Assembly: GCA_028868305.1 (NCBI GenBank)
Contig: JAGWUS010000043.1
Span: 1 to 34,775 of the forward strand
Reading direction: 5' to 3'
From: Burkholderiales bacterium
GTDB lineage: Bacteria; Pseudomonadota; Gammaproteobacteria; Burkholderiales; Burkholderiaceae_C
Length of the DNA stretch: 34,775 nucleotides
Shown: one piece after another, positions 15,046 to 22,876 of the stretch
Layout of the letters: each line of letters starts with the position of its first letter
Position numbering within the stretch: the first letter of the stretch is position 1
Made by a program: the position numbers and the translations under genes
The notes under the pieces: generated by a model
Seen by the model: only the letters and a program-made list of their open reading frames with translations
Database searches by the model: none
What the model was told of the DNA's origin: nothing

Positions 15046-17283
15046 ATGACTGCCGAAAAATCCAAAATCATCTACACGCTGACAGACGAAGCGCCCATGC
15101 TGGCGACGGCGTCTTTCCTGCCCATCGTTCGCACCTTTGCCGCCCCTGCAGGTATCGAAGTGGCGGAGAGCGACATCTCGGTAGCTGCGCGCGTGCTGGC
15201 CACGTTTCCAGAGTGCCTGTCCGAGGCACAGCGCGTGCCCGACAACCTGACCGAACTGGGCAAGCTGACCCTTCTGCCCGACACCAACATCATCAAGCTG
15301 CCCAACATCAGCGCCTCCGTAGGCCAATTGGTTACCTGCATCAAGGAATTGCAGGCCAAAGGCTATGCGGTGCCGGACTACCCTGAGGCGCCCAAGACCG
15401 AAGAAGAAAAAGCCATTCGCGCCCGCTACGCCCGGTGCATCGGCAGTGCCGTGAACCCGGTGCTGCGCGAAGGCAATTCCGACCGCCGCGCCCCCCGTGC
15501 CGTGAAGGAATTCGCCCGCAAGAACCCGCACAGCATGGCCGAGTGGAGCCAGGCATCGCGCAGCCACGTCTCGCACATGCACCACGGAGACTTCTACCAC
15601 GGCGAAAAGTCCATCACCCTGGACAAGGCCCGCGACGTGAAAATGGAACTGCTCACCAAGAGCGGCAAAACCATCGTGCTCAAGCCCAAGGTCGCCCTGC
15701 TGGACCGCGAGGTGATTGACAGCATGTTCATGAGCAAGAAGGCCCTGGAAGTCTTCTACGAGAAAGAGATCGAAGACGCCCGCAAGACCGGTGTGATGTT
15801 CTCGCTGCACGTCAAGGCCACCATGATGAAGGTCTCGCACCCCATCGTGTTCGGCCACTGCGTGAAGATCTTCTACAAAGACGCGTTCGCCAAGCACGGC
15901 GAGCTGTTCAAGGAGTTGGGCGTCAACGTCAACAACGGCATGGCCGACCTGTACGGCAAGATCGCCACGCTGCCGCAAAGCAAGCAGGACGAGATCAAGC
16001 GCGACCTGCACGCCTGCCACGAGCACCGCCCCGAGTTGGCGATGGTGGACTCCGCCAAAGGCATCACCAATTTCCACTCGCCCAACGATGTGATCGTGGA
16101 TGCCTCCATGCCCGCCATGATCCGCAATGGCGGCAAGATGTGGGACGCCAATGGCCGCCTGAAAGACGTGAAGGCCGTGATGCCCGAGAGCACCTTCGCC
16201 CGCATTTACCAGGAGATGATCAACTTCTGTAAATGGCATGGCGCTTTTGACCCCAAGACCATGGGCACCGTGCCCAACGTCGGTCTGATGGCCCAGCAGG
16301 CCGAGGAATACGGTTCGCACGACAAGACCTTCGAGATCAGCGAAGACGGCGTCGCCAACATCACCGACATCAATACCGGCGAAGTGCTGCTGAGCCAGAA
16401 CGTGGAAGAAGGCGATATCTGGCGCATGTGCCAGGTCAAAGACGCCGCCATTCGCGACTGGGTGAAGCTGGCTGTCAACCGCGCCCGCAATTCCGGCATG
16501 CCCGTGGTGTTCTGGCTCGACCAATACCGTCCTCACGAAGCGCAACTGATCACCAAGGTCAAGATGTACCTGCACGAGCACAACACGGCCGGCCTGGACA
16601 TCCAGATCATGAGCCAGGTACGTGCCATGCGCTACACGCTGGAGCGCGTGGTGCGCGGCCTGGACACCATCAGCGCCACCGGCAACATCCTGCGCGACTA
16701 CCTGACCGACCTGTTCCCCATCATGGAACTGGGCACCAGCGCCAAGATGCTGTCCATCGTGCCTTTGATGGCCGGTGGCGGCATGTACGAAACCGGTGCC
16801 GGTGGCTCTGCGCCCAAGCACGTGCAGCAGCTGGTGGAAGAAAACCACCTGCGCTGGGATTCGCTGGGTGAGTTCCTGGCGCTGGCCGTGTCGCTGGAAG
16901 ATCTGGGCATCAAGAATGGCAACAACAAGGCCAAGGTGCTGGCCAAAACACTGGACGCCGCCACTGGCAAGCTACTGGACAACAACAAGAACCCCAGCCC
17001 CAAGACCGGCCAGCTCGACAACCGCGGCAGCCAGTTCTACCTGGCCATGTACTGGGCACAGGAACTGGCCACACAAACCGACGACAAAGAGTTGCAGGCC
17101 AAATTTGCCGCATTGGCCAAGGCCATGACCGACAACGAACAGAAAATCGTTGACGAGCTCAAGGCCGTGCAGGGCAAGCCCGCTGACATCGGCGGCTACT
17201 ACCTGCCCGACACCCAGAAGATGAGCGCCGTCATGCGGCCCAGCGCCACGCTCAACACCATTCTGGCCAGCGCCAACGCCTGA
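15046..17283 (+). CDS. icd: Isocitrate dehydrogenase (NADP), monomeric type
   Basis: A 745-residue monomeric isocitrate dehydrogenase (about 80 kDa class), which oxidatively decarboxylates isocitrate to 2-oxoglutarate in the TCA cycle and produces NADPH. The characteristic N-terminus ([20 protein letters not shown]), the substrate-binding region around [29 protein letters not shown] and the C-terminal [11 protein letters not shown] are all present at full length. AAGGA lies five bases before the ATG at 15046. The stop overlaps the next start by one base (TGATG), so the downstream esterase is translationally coupled. Confidence 0.97.
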   Translation: MTAEKSKIIYTLTDEAPMLATASFLPIVRTFAAPAGIEVAESDISVAARVLATFPECLSEAQRVPDNLTELGKLTLLPDTNIIKLPNISASVGQLVTCIKELQAKGYAVPDYPEAPKTEEEKAIRARYARCIGSAVNPVLREGNSDRRAPRAVKEFARKNPHSMAEWSQASRSHVSHMHHGDFYHGEKSITLDKARDVKMELLTKSGKTIVLKPKVALLDREVIDSMFMSKKALEVFYEKEIEDARKTGVMFSLHVKATMMKVSHPIVFGHCVKIFYKDAFAKHGELFKELGVNVNNGMADLYGKIATLPQSKQDEIKRDLHACHEHRPELAMVDSAKGITNFHSPNDVIVDASMPAMIRNGGKMWDANGRLKDVKAVMPESTFARIYQEMINFCKWHGAFDPKTMGTVPNVGLMAQQAEEYGSHDKTFEISEDGVANITDINTGEVLLSQNVEEGDIWRMCQVKDAAIRDWVKLAVNRARNSGMPVVFWLDQYRPHEAQLITKVKMYLHEHNTAGLDIQIMSQVRAMRYTLERVVRGLDTISATGNILRDYLTDLFPIMELGTSAKMLSIVPLMAGGGMYETGAGGSAPKHVQQLVEENHLRWDSLGEFLALAVSLEDLGIKNGNNKAKVLAKTLDAATGKLLDNNKNPSPKTGQLDNRGSQFYLAMYWAQELATQTDDKELQAKFAALAKAMTDNEQKIVDELKAVQGKPADIGGYYLPDTQKMSAVMRPSATLNTILASANA

Positions 17284-17960
17284 TGCCGCAACTGCTCCCG
17301 CGCATTGAGTGCGAGTCCGCACCCAACCCGACGGCCGCCGTGATCTGGCTGCACGGGCTGGGAGCGGACGGCAATGACTTTGCGCCCATCGTGCCGGAGA
17401 TGGACCTGAGCGGCTGCCAACCAATCCGTTTCATCTTTCCGCATGCCCCCAGCATGCCCGTCACCATCAATGGCGGCTACGTTATGCCCGCGTGGTACGA
17501 CATCCTGGGCGTCAACCTGGTGGACCGCCAGGACGACCGCGGCATCCAGAAGTCGGAATGGGCGATCACAGCACTGATAGCGAACGAAGTGGCGCGCGGA
17601 ATCCCCTATGAGCGCATCGTGCTGGCCGGCTTCAGCCAGGGCTGTGCCATGGCGCTGCACACCGGCCTGCGGCTGCCGCACCGGCTGGCCGGCATCATGG
17701 CGATGTCCGGCTATCTGCCGCTGGCGGACCGCTTTCCCGGCGAACGCCATACGGCCAACGCCGCTACGCCCATCTTCATGGCACATGGCACGCAGGACCC
17801 GGTGGTGGTGCTCCAGCGCGGTGTGGATTCGCGCGATGCCCTGGCCAGACTCGGCCACCCGGTGGAGTGGCACACCTACCCCATGCAGCACAGCGTGCAC
17901 CCGCGTGAAATTGCCGACATCGCCCAGTTTTTGACGCGCGTGCTGGGCAAGGCTGCGTGA
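17283..17960 (+). CDS. Carboxylesterase/phospholipase family alpha/beta hydrolase
   Basis: A 225-residue serine hydrolase of the EstB/acyl-protein-thioesterase-like group. Visible parts are the oxyanion region IWLHGLGADGNDF, the nucleophile elbow GFSQG, the aspartate strand FMAHGTQDPVV and the histidine segment MQHSVHP. It likely cleaves short-chain carboxylic esters in the cytoplasm. Length is normal for the family. It starts at the ATG overlapping the icd stop and ends overlapping the GTG start of the Hsp70-like gene by four bases, so the three genes form one unit; no functional link is evident. Confidence 0.92.
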   Translation: MPQLLPRIECESAPNPTAAVIWLHGLGADGNDFAPIVPEMDLSGCQPIRFIFPHAPSMPVTINGGYVMPAWYDILGVNLVDRQDDRGIQKSEWAITALIANEVARGIPYERIVLAGFSQGCAMALHTGLRLPHRLAGIMAMSGYLPLADRFPGERHTANAATPIFMAHGTQDPVVVLQRGVDSRDALARLGHPVEWHTYPMQHSVHPREIADIAQFLTRVLGKAA

Positions 17961-19228
17961 GTCCGCTGGTTCTGGGTATTGACTTTGGTACGTCCAACTC
18001 CGCCGCTGCGCTGATTGACGCGCAAGGGCAATTGCAGGTCATACCGCTGGACGGTGCCCGGGCCGAAATGCCCACCGCCCTGTTCTTTGCCTTGGAATCC
18101 CACACGGTTTTATACGGCTCCGAGGCCATGCAGGCCTACCTCAACGGCACCGAGGGCCGCTTGCTGCGCTCGCTCAAAAGCCTGCTGGGCAGCCGCTTGA
18201 TGGACGAGTACACCGCCGTGGGGGACCGGAGCATCCGCTTCTTTGACATCGTGGTGCTGTTCTTCAAGGAACTCAAGCGCCGCTGCGAAGCGCATGTGGC
18301 CCAGCCGCTGACGCACGCCATGCTGGGCCGCCCGGTGCATTTTGTGGACGACAGTCCGGACCGCGATGCGCTGGCGCACGAGACGCTGGGCCGTGCAGCC
18401 ACGGAAGCAGGTTTTACCCACATTGCCTACCAGCTCGAACCCATTGCCGCCGCGCTGGACTACGAGCAGCGCGTGGAAAAGGAAACCATGGCTTTGGTGG
18501 TGGACATTGGCGGGGGCACGTCCGACTTCACCGTCATCCGCCTGAACCCCGCGCGCAGCACACAGAGCGACCGCAGCGCGGACATCCTGGCCACCACCGG
18601 TGTGCATATCGGCGGCACCGACTTTGACCGCCTGCTGGACCTCAGCACTGTCATGCCGCTGCTGGGCTACCGGCACATCGGCACCGGCGGGCGGCCCGTT
18701 CCCAACAGCGTGTTCTTCGACCTGAGCACCTGGCACCTGATCCACCAGGCCTACACCCGCAAGGCGATGCACTTTGCCAGAGAGTTGTGGACCGACTACA
18801 CCGACCAGACCCTGCACCGCCGCCTGATGGACGCACTGGAAGAACAGCACGGCCACCGCATGCTCAGCCGCGTGGAGGCGGCCAAGATTGCCTGCTCCAT
18901 TTCCGGTGCAGACGCCCCGGTGGACCTGGACTTCCTGCGTCACCCACCTGGCGAACATCTGGGCGCCACCATGACCCCGGACGGCATGGCCGAGGCCCTG
19001 CAACCGTCACTGGCCCAGGTGGTGCAGTGCGCGCAGGACTGCGTAAGCGCCGCAGGTCTGCAGGCGGTGGACGCGGTCTACCTTACCGGCGGCTCGTCTG
19101 CCTTGCGCCCGCTCATGGATGCCCTGCGCACAGCCATGCCACAGGCCAGGCTGGTGGAAGGCAATCGTTTTGGCGGTGTGGCAGCGGGCCTGGCCTGGGC
19201 CGGATCTTTACATCCGTTCATCGGCTAA
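17957..19228 (+). CDS. yegD: YegD-like Hsp70 family protein
   Basis: A 423-residue DnaK-related ATPase that lacks a full substrate-binding domain. The actin-fold phosphate motifs are clear: GIDFGTSNSAAALI at the N-terminus and VVDIGGGTSDFTVIRL near residue 178, with the later adenosine motif YLTGGSSALRPL. It resembles E. coli YegD, a chaperone-like protein of uncertain role. GTG at 17957 overlaps the previous stop by four bases (GTGA). The 3' end overlaps the 3' end of the convergent SenB-like gene by 11 bases. Confidence 0.9.
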   Translation: MSPLVLGIDFGTSNSAAALIDAQGQLQVIPLDGARAEMPTALFFALESHTVLYGSEAMQAYLNGTEGRLLRSLKSLLGSRLMDEYTAVGDRSIRFFDIVVLFFKELKRRCEAHVAQPLTHAMLGRPVHFVDDSPDRDALAHETLGRAATEAGFTHIAYQLEPIAAALDYEQRVEKETMALVVDIGGGTSDFTVIRLNPARSTQSDRSADILATTGVHIGGTDFDRLLDLSTVMPLLGYRHIGTGGRPVPNSVFFDLSTWHLIHQAYTRKAMHFARELWTDYTDQTLHRRLMDALEEQHGHRMLSRVEAAKIACSISGADAPVDLDFLRHPPGEHLGATMTPDGMAEALQPSLAQVVQCAQDCVSAAGLQAVDAVYLTGGSSALRPLMDALRTAMPQARLVEGNRFGGVAAGLAWAGSLHPFIG

Positions 19229-20207
19229 GTGCTGGCGCTGCCTCGGCTTCAGCACTGCCAAGGGATTGAATGATGTCGAACACATCGCGGGCCTCGTGCT
19301 CAGCGGAATATTGACGCGAACATTCCATGGCCTGCGCCGTCAACTCCGCCAGCGTGTCCCGGCTTCGGTGCAAGTGCATCAACCGGCTCGCCAGGTCGTC
19401 CGCGTCACCCGGTGCAAAATAACCACTGTAAGCCGCCCCCAGCAAACCCACATTGCCATCAATGCGGGAGGCCAGCACGGGGGTGCCGCTGCGCACGGCT
19501 TCAATCACCACGTGCGCACCGCCCTCCATCCGGCTAGGATGGACCAGCACATGCGCGCGCTGGATACGGCGACGTGTTGCCTCGTGCGGGAGTGCCCCCA
19601 GCCATCGGTAACGCGGGCACTCGGTCTGCAGTATTTCGGCCTGCCGGCCCAGCCCCGGGTCGAGCGCTGCGCCAATGTGGTCCAGGTAAATGCCGGGCTG
19701 CTCACGCAGCCTTCGTGCCGCCTTGAAAAAAGTGAGCGGATCTTTCTCGGCACGCAGGTGCCCCACCATGACCGCGCGCAGGTGATGGCCGGTTTTGTGC
19801 ACCATGGTCCGTTCGCTGCACGATGGCAACACCACGCGGACCTTGGATCGCAGGTGCGCTGGCAGCATGTGTACGCCCAGCGTGTTGAGCACCACGAGCA
19901 CATCGGCCAGTTCCAGGGACCGCTGTGCGCTGGCGTCGCTGGCAATGTCGCGGTAGAGGTCGGTGCCTGTGAGAACCAGCACAAGCGGGCGCCCGGGGTG
20001 CACCGTGCGCCAGGCCATCACCGAATCTGCAGAGCGCCGGGCGTGCAGGGCCACCATGACAGCCTCGTCACCGCCAGTCCATCGTGTGACCAGTCGCACC
20101 CGGAATGCCGAACCCAGCAGGTGCGCCCAGCGACTGGCAGTCTGCCAATTGCCGTTGTTGGCGTCCGCCAGTGCGGGCGTCACGATCGCCAGGGTTGGCA
20201 AGGGCAT
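19218..20207 (-). CDS. senB: SenB-like (TIGR04348) glycosyltransferase, probable selenosugar synthase
   Basis: A 329-residue GT4-like glycosyltransferase. The N-terminus IVTPALADANNGNWQTASRW, then ALHARRSADSV and LVLVLTGTDLYRDI, and the C-terminal HPSRMEGGAHVVIEAVRSGTPV match my recollection of the TIGR04348 family, now named SenB. SenB joins selenium from selenophosphate to a UDP-sugar to give a selenosugar for selenoneine synthesis. The start at 20207 lies one base after the stop of the rhodanese gene, so the pair is coupled. Longer in-frame reading to 20555 falls inside that gene. selD lies about 10 kb away. No SenA/EgtB-like gene is visible. An ordinary glycosyltransferase is the alternative. 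Confidence 0.7.
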   Translation of the reverse strand: MPLPTLAIVTPALADANNGNWQTASRWAHLLGSAFRVRLVTRWTGGDEAVMVALHARRSADSVMAWRTVHPGRPLVLVLTGTDLYRDIASDASAQRSLELADVLVVLNTLGVHMLPAHLRSKVRVVLPSCSERTMVHKTGHHLRAVMVGHLRAEKDPLTFFKAARRLREQPGIYLDHIGAALDPGLGRQAEILQTECPRYRWLGALPHEATRRRIQRAHVLVHPSRMEGGAHVVIEAVRSGTPVLASRIDGNVGLLGAAYSGYFAPGDADDLASRLMHLHRSRDTLAELTAQAMECSRQYSAEHEARDVFDIIQSLGSAEAEAAPALSR

Positions 20208-20208
20208 T

Positions 20209-20670
20209 TCAATGGTGGGCTGGCGCCGTGGCCTTTGCAGCCGCATCCAGTCCGCCCTTGGCCTTCCATTCGGCAAACCCACCCTGCAGGATGCGCACAT
20301 TCTCATAACCCGCCAGCCGCAGCGCAAACCCGGCCTGCGCCGATAGGGAACCGGTGTTGCAGTACACCAGTACCGGCTGGTCCTTCGGAATGCGGTTGCG
20401 CTCGGCCAGCACACGGCGCCATTCGATGTTGGTGGCGTTGGGAATGTGTTCTTTGGCGAACTGGTCCTTGTCGCGGGCGTCAATGACAAAGAATTTTTTC
20501 CATTCGTCCCTGGGAATTTGCTCCGGGAAAATGGTGGCGCCACCGTAATCCACAAAGTCCAGGTAGGACTCCATGGCGTCTACAACGGCTTTCTCCTGTG
20601 CAACCGCGGGCAAGGGCATTGCATGCAGAGAAATTGCCAGCAGGCTTGCAGTGATCAGGGGCAGTCTCAT
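20209..20670 (-). CDS. Exported rhodanese-domain protein
   Basis: A 153-residue single-domain rhodanese with a signal peptide (cleavage likely after PAVA, residue 24). The active-site loop is C104-N-T-G-S-L-S, followed by AGFALRLAGYENVRILQGGFAEW, typical of the fold. Rhodaneses carry persulfide sulfur, and some bind selenium as a perselenide. GAGGAGATG precedes the start. It sits 22 bases after the DsrE-like gene and one base before the SenB-like gene in a four-gene operon. A periplasmic place makes direct hand-over to the cytoplasmic SenB-like enzyme unlikely, but uptake or detoxification of sulfur or selenium species is possible. Confidence 0.88.
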   Translation of the reverse strand: MRLPLITASLLAISLHAMPLPAVAQEKAVVDAMESYLDFVDYGGATIFPEQIPRDEWKKFFVIDARDKDQFAKEHIPNATNIEWRRVLAERNRIPKDQPVLVYCNTGSLSAQAGFALRLAGYENVRILQGGFAEWKAKGGLDAAAKATAPAHH

Positions 20671-20692
20671 TTCATCTCCTCAATCATTCACA

Positions 20693-21043
20693 TCAAAAAA
20701 CCAGAACCTTGTCGGACTCTGCGGTCCAGGTGGCCAGTTGCGCGAGCGTGCTGCGCTGTGCACCTTCGATCATTTCGGATTCCAGCAGACCGCGTGCGTC
20801 CATGCAGGTGCCACACAGGCCCACCTCGCCTTTGCGAATGACCTTGCCCAGCATCAGCTGAACGTTGTAGTACCCCTCAGGCACCTTCTGGCCACTTTTG
20901 GCGCAGCCCACTGCGTCTGCCATCAGGAACAGGCGCACCTGCTGGCCATCTTTCGCTGCCAGCGCCGTTGCCAGCCGCAGTGCGTTGTACGCACGCTCAT
21001 TGCCATAGGGCGCATCGTTGATGATGAACAGGGTGCAAGTCAT
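20693..21043 (-). CDS. DsrE/DsrF-like sulfur-relay family protein
   Basis: A 116-residue DsrE-fold protein (FIINDAPYGNERAYNALRLA at the N-terminus). Cysteines C77 and C80 (LCGTCMDARGL), with C47 (VGCAKS), lie where related DsrE/TusD proteins hold their sulfur-carrying cysteine. It probably accepts or passes on persulfide in the cytoplasm. A strong GGAGGA lies before the start at 21043. Its neighbours, an ArsR-rhodanese upstream and an exported rhodanese downstream, support a sulfur (or selenium) transfer role. Confidence 0.87.
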   Translation of the reverse strand: MTCTLFIINDAPYGNERAYNALRLATALAAKDGQQVRLFLMADAVGCAKSGQKVPEGYYNVQLMLGKVIRKGEVGLCGTCMDARGLLESEMIEGAQRSTLAQLATWTAESDKVLVF

Positions 21044-21061
21044 GGGTTCCTCCTGGTGGAA

Positions 21062-21724
21062 TTAAGGTTTTGCCAGGGGCAGGCCTGCCGCCTGCCATTC
21101 ACTGATGCCATCGGACGTTTTGCGGGCGTGGTAGCCGTTAGCCTGCAACAGCTTGACCGCCTCGTCGGACATCAGGCAGAACGGACCACGGCAGTACGCC
21201 ACGATCTCCACATCGCGCGGCAACTCCGCCATGCGCCGGGCCAGTTCATCTAGCGGAAGCGAGCGCGCGTAGGGCAGGTGTGCGGCGTCATATTCGTTTT
21301 GTGGACGCACATCAATCACGACGATTTCGCCCCGCCGGGCTTGCAGCATCAACTCCTTGCGCCCCATGCGGACCATGCGGTCAGGCTCGGCCACCATGCC
21401 CTGCAGCGCCATGCGCAGCTCAAGCAGGTGCTCTTCCGCCACCGCGCGCAGCGTCACGCCCAGTTGTGCCACATCGCTGCCACTGAGGCTGTAATAGATG
21501 CGCTTGCCGTCGCGGCGCGTTTGCACCAGACGGGCTTCCTTGAGCGCCTTCAGGTGGGCGCTGGCCAGTTTGTTGTCAATGCCCACGTCTGCCGTGATGG
21601 TTTCCACGGCCTTCTCGCCCTGGGCCAGCATTTCCAGAATCTCCAGCCGCTTGGGGCTGGAAACGGCCTTACCCACACGGGCGACCTGCTCGTACAAAAG
21701 ATCCTTGAGCGTTCGATTGTTCAT
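21062..21724 (-). CDS. ArsR-family regulator fused to a rhodanese domain
   Basis: A 220-residue two-domain protein: a winged-helix ArsR domain (about residues 5-100, with SSPKRLEILEMLAQ and NKLASAHLKALKEARLV) and a C-terminal rhodanese domain (about 118-215) with active loop C178-R-G-P-F-C183. The two cysteines could hold a persulfide or form a tri- or tetrasulfide, as in sulfide-sensing ArsR proteins, which would link sulfur state to DNA binding. It is the first gene of the dsrE-rhodanese-senB operon and divergent from the sterol-desaturase-like gene, with a dyad in the shared 76-base gap. Autoregulation is inferred. Confidence 0.92.
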   Translation of the reverse strand: MNNRTLKDLLYEQVARVGKAVSSPKRLEILEMLAQGEKAVETITADVGIDNKLASAHLKALKEARLVQTRRDGKRIYYSLSGSDVAQLGVTLRAVAEEHLLELRMALQGMVAEPDRMVRMGRKELMLQARRGEIVVIDVRPQNEYDAAHLPYARSLPLDELARRMAELPRDVEIVAYCRGPFCLMSDEAVKLLQANGYHARKTSDGISEWQAAGLPLAKP

Positions 21725-21733
21725 GGTTTATAT

Positions 21734-21749
21734 TCTAACACTCATTAGA
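21734..21749. promoter_or_regulatory. Candidate operator for the ArsR-rhodanese regulator
   Basis: Inverted repeat TCTAA-(6)-TTAGA, extendable to seven bases per arm with one mismatch, in an AT-rich patch 10 bases upstream of the regulator's start. AT-rich dyads of this form are typical ArsR-family sites. Its place between divergent genes would let it control both. Confidence 0.5.
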
Positions 21750-21800
21750 TTGTTTGTTTTAAATACAACCCGACCCGCGTCGGAACTTAAAAGGCCAAGT

Positions 21801-22643
21801 ATGCAGTTTGAACAGTTTGTACTTGCCAACGAGCCTGTGATCCGGCTGGGCTTCTTTCTGGGCGTTTTTGCGGTGGTGGCGGTGTGGGAAGTGCTGGCCC
21901 CGCAGCGGACACTGATCCTCTCCAAACCCCTGCGCTGGGCCAGCAACCTCGGTCTGGTGGCTCTCAACACGGTGGTGCTGCGCCTGTTTTTCCCCATGGC
22001 CGCCGTGGGCCTTGCGGCTTTCTGTGCCGACAAAGGCTGGGGGCTTCTGAACCATTTTCAGGTACCCGCCTGGGCGGCAGTTCCCCTGGCGGTGGTGGCC
22101 ATGGACTTTGTGATCTGGCTGCAGCACGTCATGGTGCATGCGGTCCCCCTGTTCTGGCGGCTGCACCGGGTGCACCATGCGGATGTGGACTACGACCTGA
22201 CCACCGGCTCGCGCTTTCACCCCCTGGAGATCGTGCTGTCCATGAGCATCAAGCTGGCCACCGTCACGCTGCTGGGCGCACCGGTTGTGGCGGTGCTGGT
22301 CTTTGAAGTGGTGCTGAACGCTGCCGCCATGTTCAACCACGGCAACATCCGCTTGCCGGCGGGCGTCGATCAGGCGCTGCGCTGGTGCATCGTGACCCCC
22401 GACATGCACCGCGTGCACCACTCGGTGGAAGAAGACGAAACCAACTCCAACTTCGGATTCAATCTGCCCTGGTGGGACCGCCTGTTTGGCACCTACCGCG
22501 CGCAGCCACGGGCGGGACAGCTGGGCATGACGATTGGCCTTCACGGCCATACGGATACAAAAGAAGTGGCGCGCCTGGACGGCATGCTGCTCATGCCCTT
22601 CAAGGGCGAGGTGGAAGGCTATGCCATCAACCGCCACACGTAA
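21801..22643 (+). CDS. Sterol desaturase/fatty acid hydroxylase superfamily membrane protein
   Basis: A 280-residue integral membrane di-iron protein. The three histidine clusters are visible: HVMVH (109-113), HRVHH (122-126) and the later HRVHHS near residue 205, with FNHGN between. Several hydrophobic segments span residues 12-35, 48-75, 90-108 and 140-172. Family members hydroxylate or desaturate lipid substrates at the membrane using O2. The substrate here is unknown. ATG at 21801 has AAGG upstream. It diverges from the ArsR-rhodanese operon and may share its operator. Confidence 0.9.
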   Translation: MQFEQFVLANEPVIRLGFFLGVFAVVAVWEVLAPQRTLILSKPLRWASNLGLVALNTVVLRLFFPMAAVGLAAFCADKGWGLLNHFQVPAWAAVPLAVVAMDFVIWLQHVMVHAVPLFWRLHRVHHADVDYDLTTGSRFHPLEIVLSMSIKLATVTLLGAPVVAVLVFEVVLNAAAMFNHGNIRLPAGVDQALRWCIVTPDMHRVHHSVEEDETNSNFGFNLPWWDRLFGTYRAQPRAGQLGMTIGLHGHTDTKEVARLDGMLLMPFKGEVEGYAINRHT

Positions 22644-22664
22644 ACTGCGCTGCAGGAGATTTCC

Positions 22665-22823
22665 ATGACAACCCGTTACAGACCCCTTTCCCGATTCGCC
22701 ATCGCCGGTTTCACCCTGTGTTTGCCGATGCAGTGGCTATCCGCATCAAACCGACCGATCGCGCCACTTTGGTGGATGTGCAGTCCCGGTCACGCACCCA
22801 CTGGAACGCTACGATTTTCATAG
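22665..22823 (+). pseudogene. Decayed gene, possible DUF1499 remnant
   Basis: AGGAGA lies five bases before an ATG at 22665 that opens only 52 codons. In a second frame, from about 22710 to 22805, the translation FADAVAIRIKPTD..LVDVQSRSR resembles the C-terminal part of DUF1499 proteins (FxDDVxIRIxP...VDVRSxSR). A start with a good ribosome-binding site, followed by an out-of-frame family tail, suggests internal deletion and frameshift. The end runs into repeat copy B. The family match is from memory and short; a genuine 52-residue peptide is the alternative. Confidence 0.4.
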
Positions 22824-22856
22824 CTGCTTGTGCATAGTACACGAGGGCTTGAGGCC
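22808..22856 (+). repeat. 49-base dispersed repeat, copy B (intergenic)
   Basis: GCTA, eight bases, ATAGCTGCTTGTGCA, six bases, then ACGAGGGCTTGAGGCC. This is the cleanest intergenic copy, placed between the decayed gene and ynjC, 21 bases before the ynjC start. Length and motif spacing are identical to copy A. Confidence 0.85.
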
Positions 22857-22876
22857 ATTTTGTCTAATATCTACTA

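Noticed and set aside
15022..16848. A 608-codon open reading frame on the minus strand across icd
   Set aside because: It is antisense to the well-supported monomeric isocitrate dehydrogenase, has His/Val/Gly-rich composition typical of reversed GC-rich coding sequence and shows no family motif.
17572..17581. ATAGC within the esterase gene as another copy of the 49-base repeat
   Set aside because: No GCTA at the required offset of 12 and no distal AGGCC; chance match.
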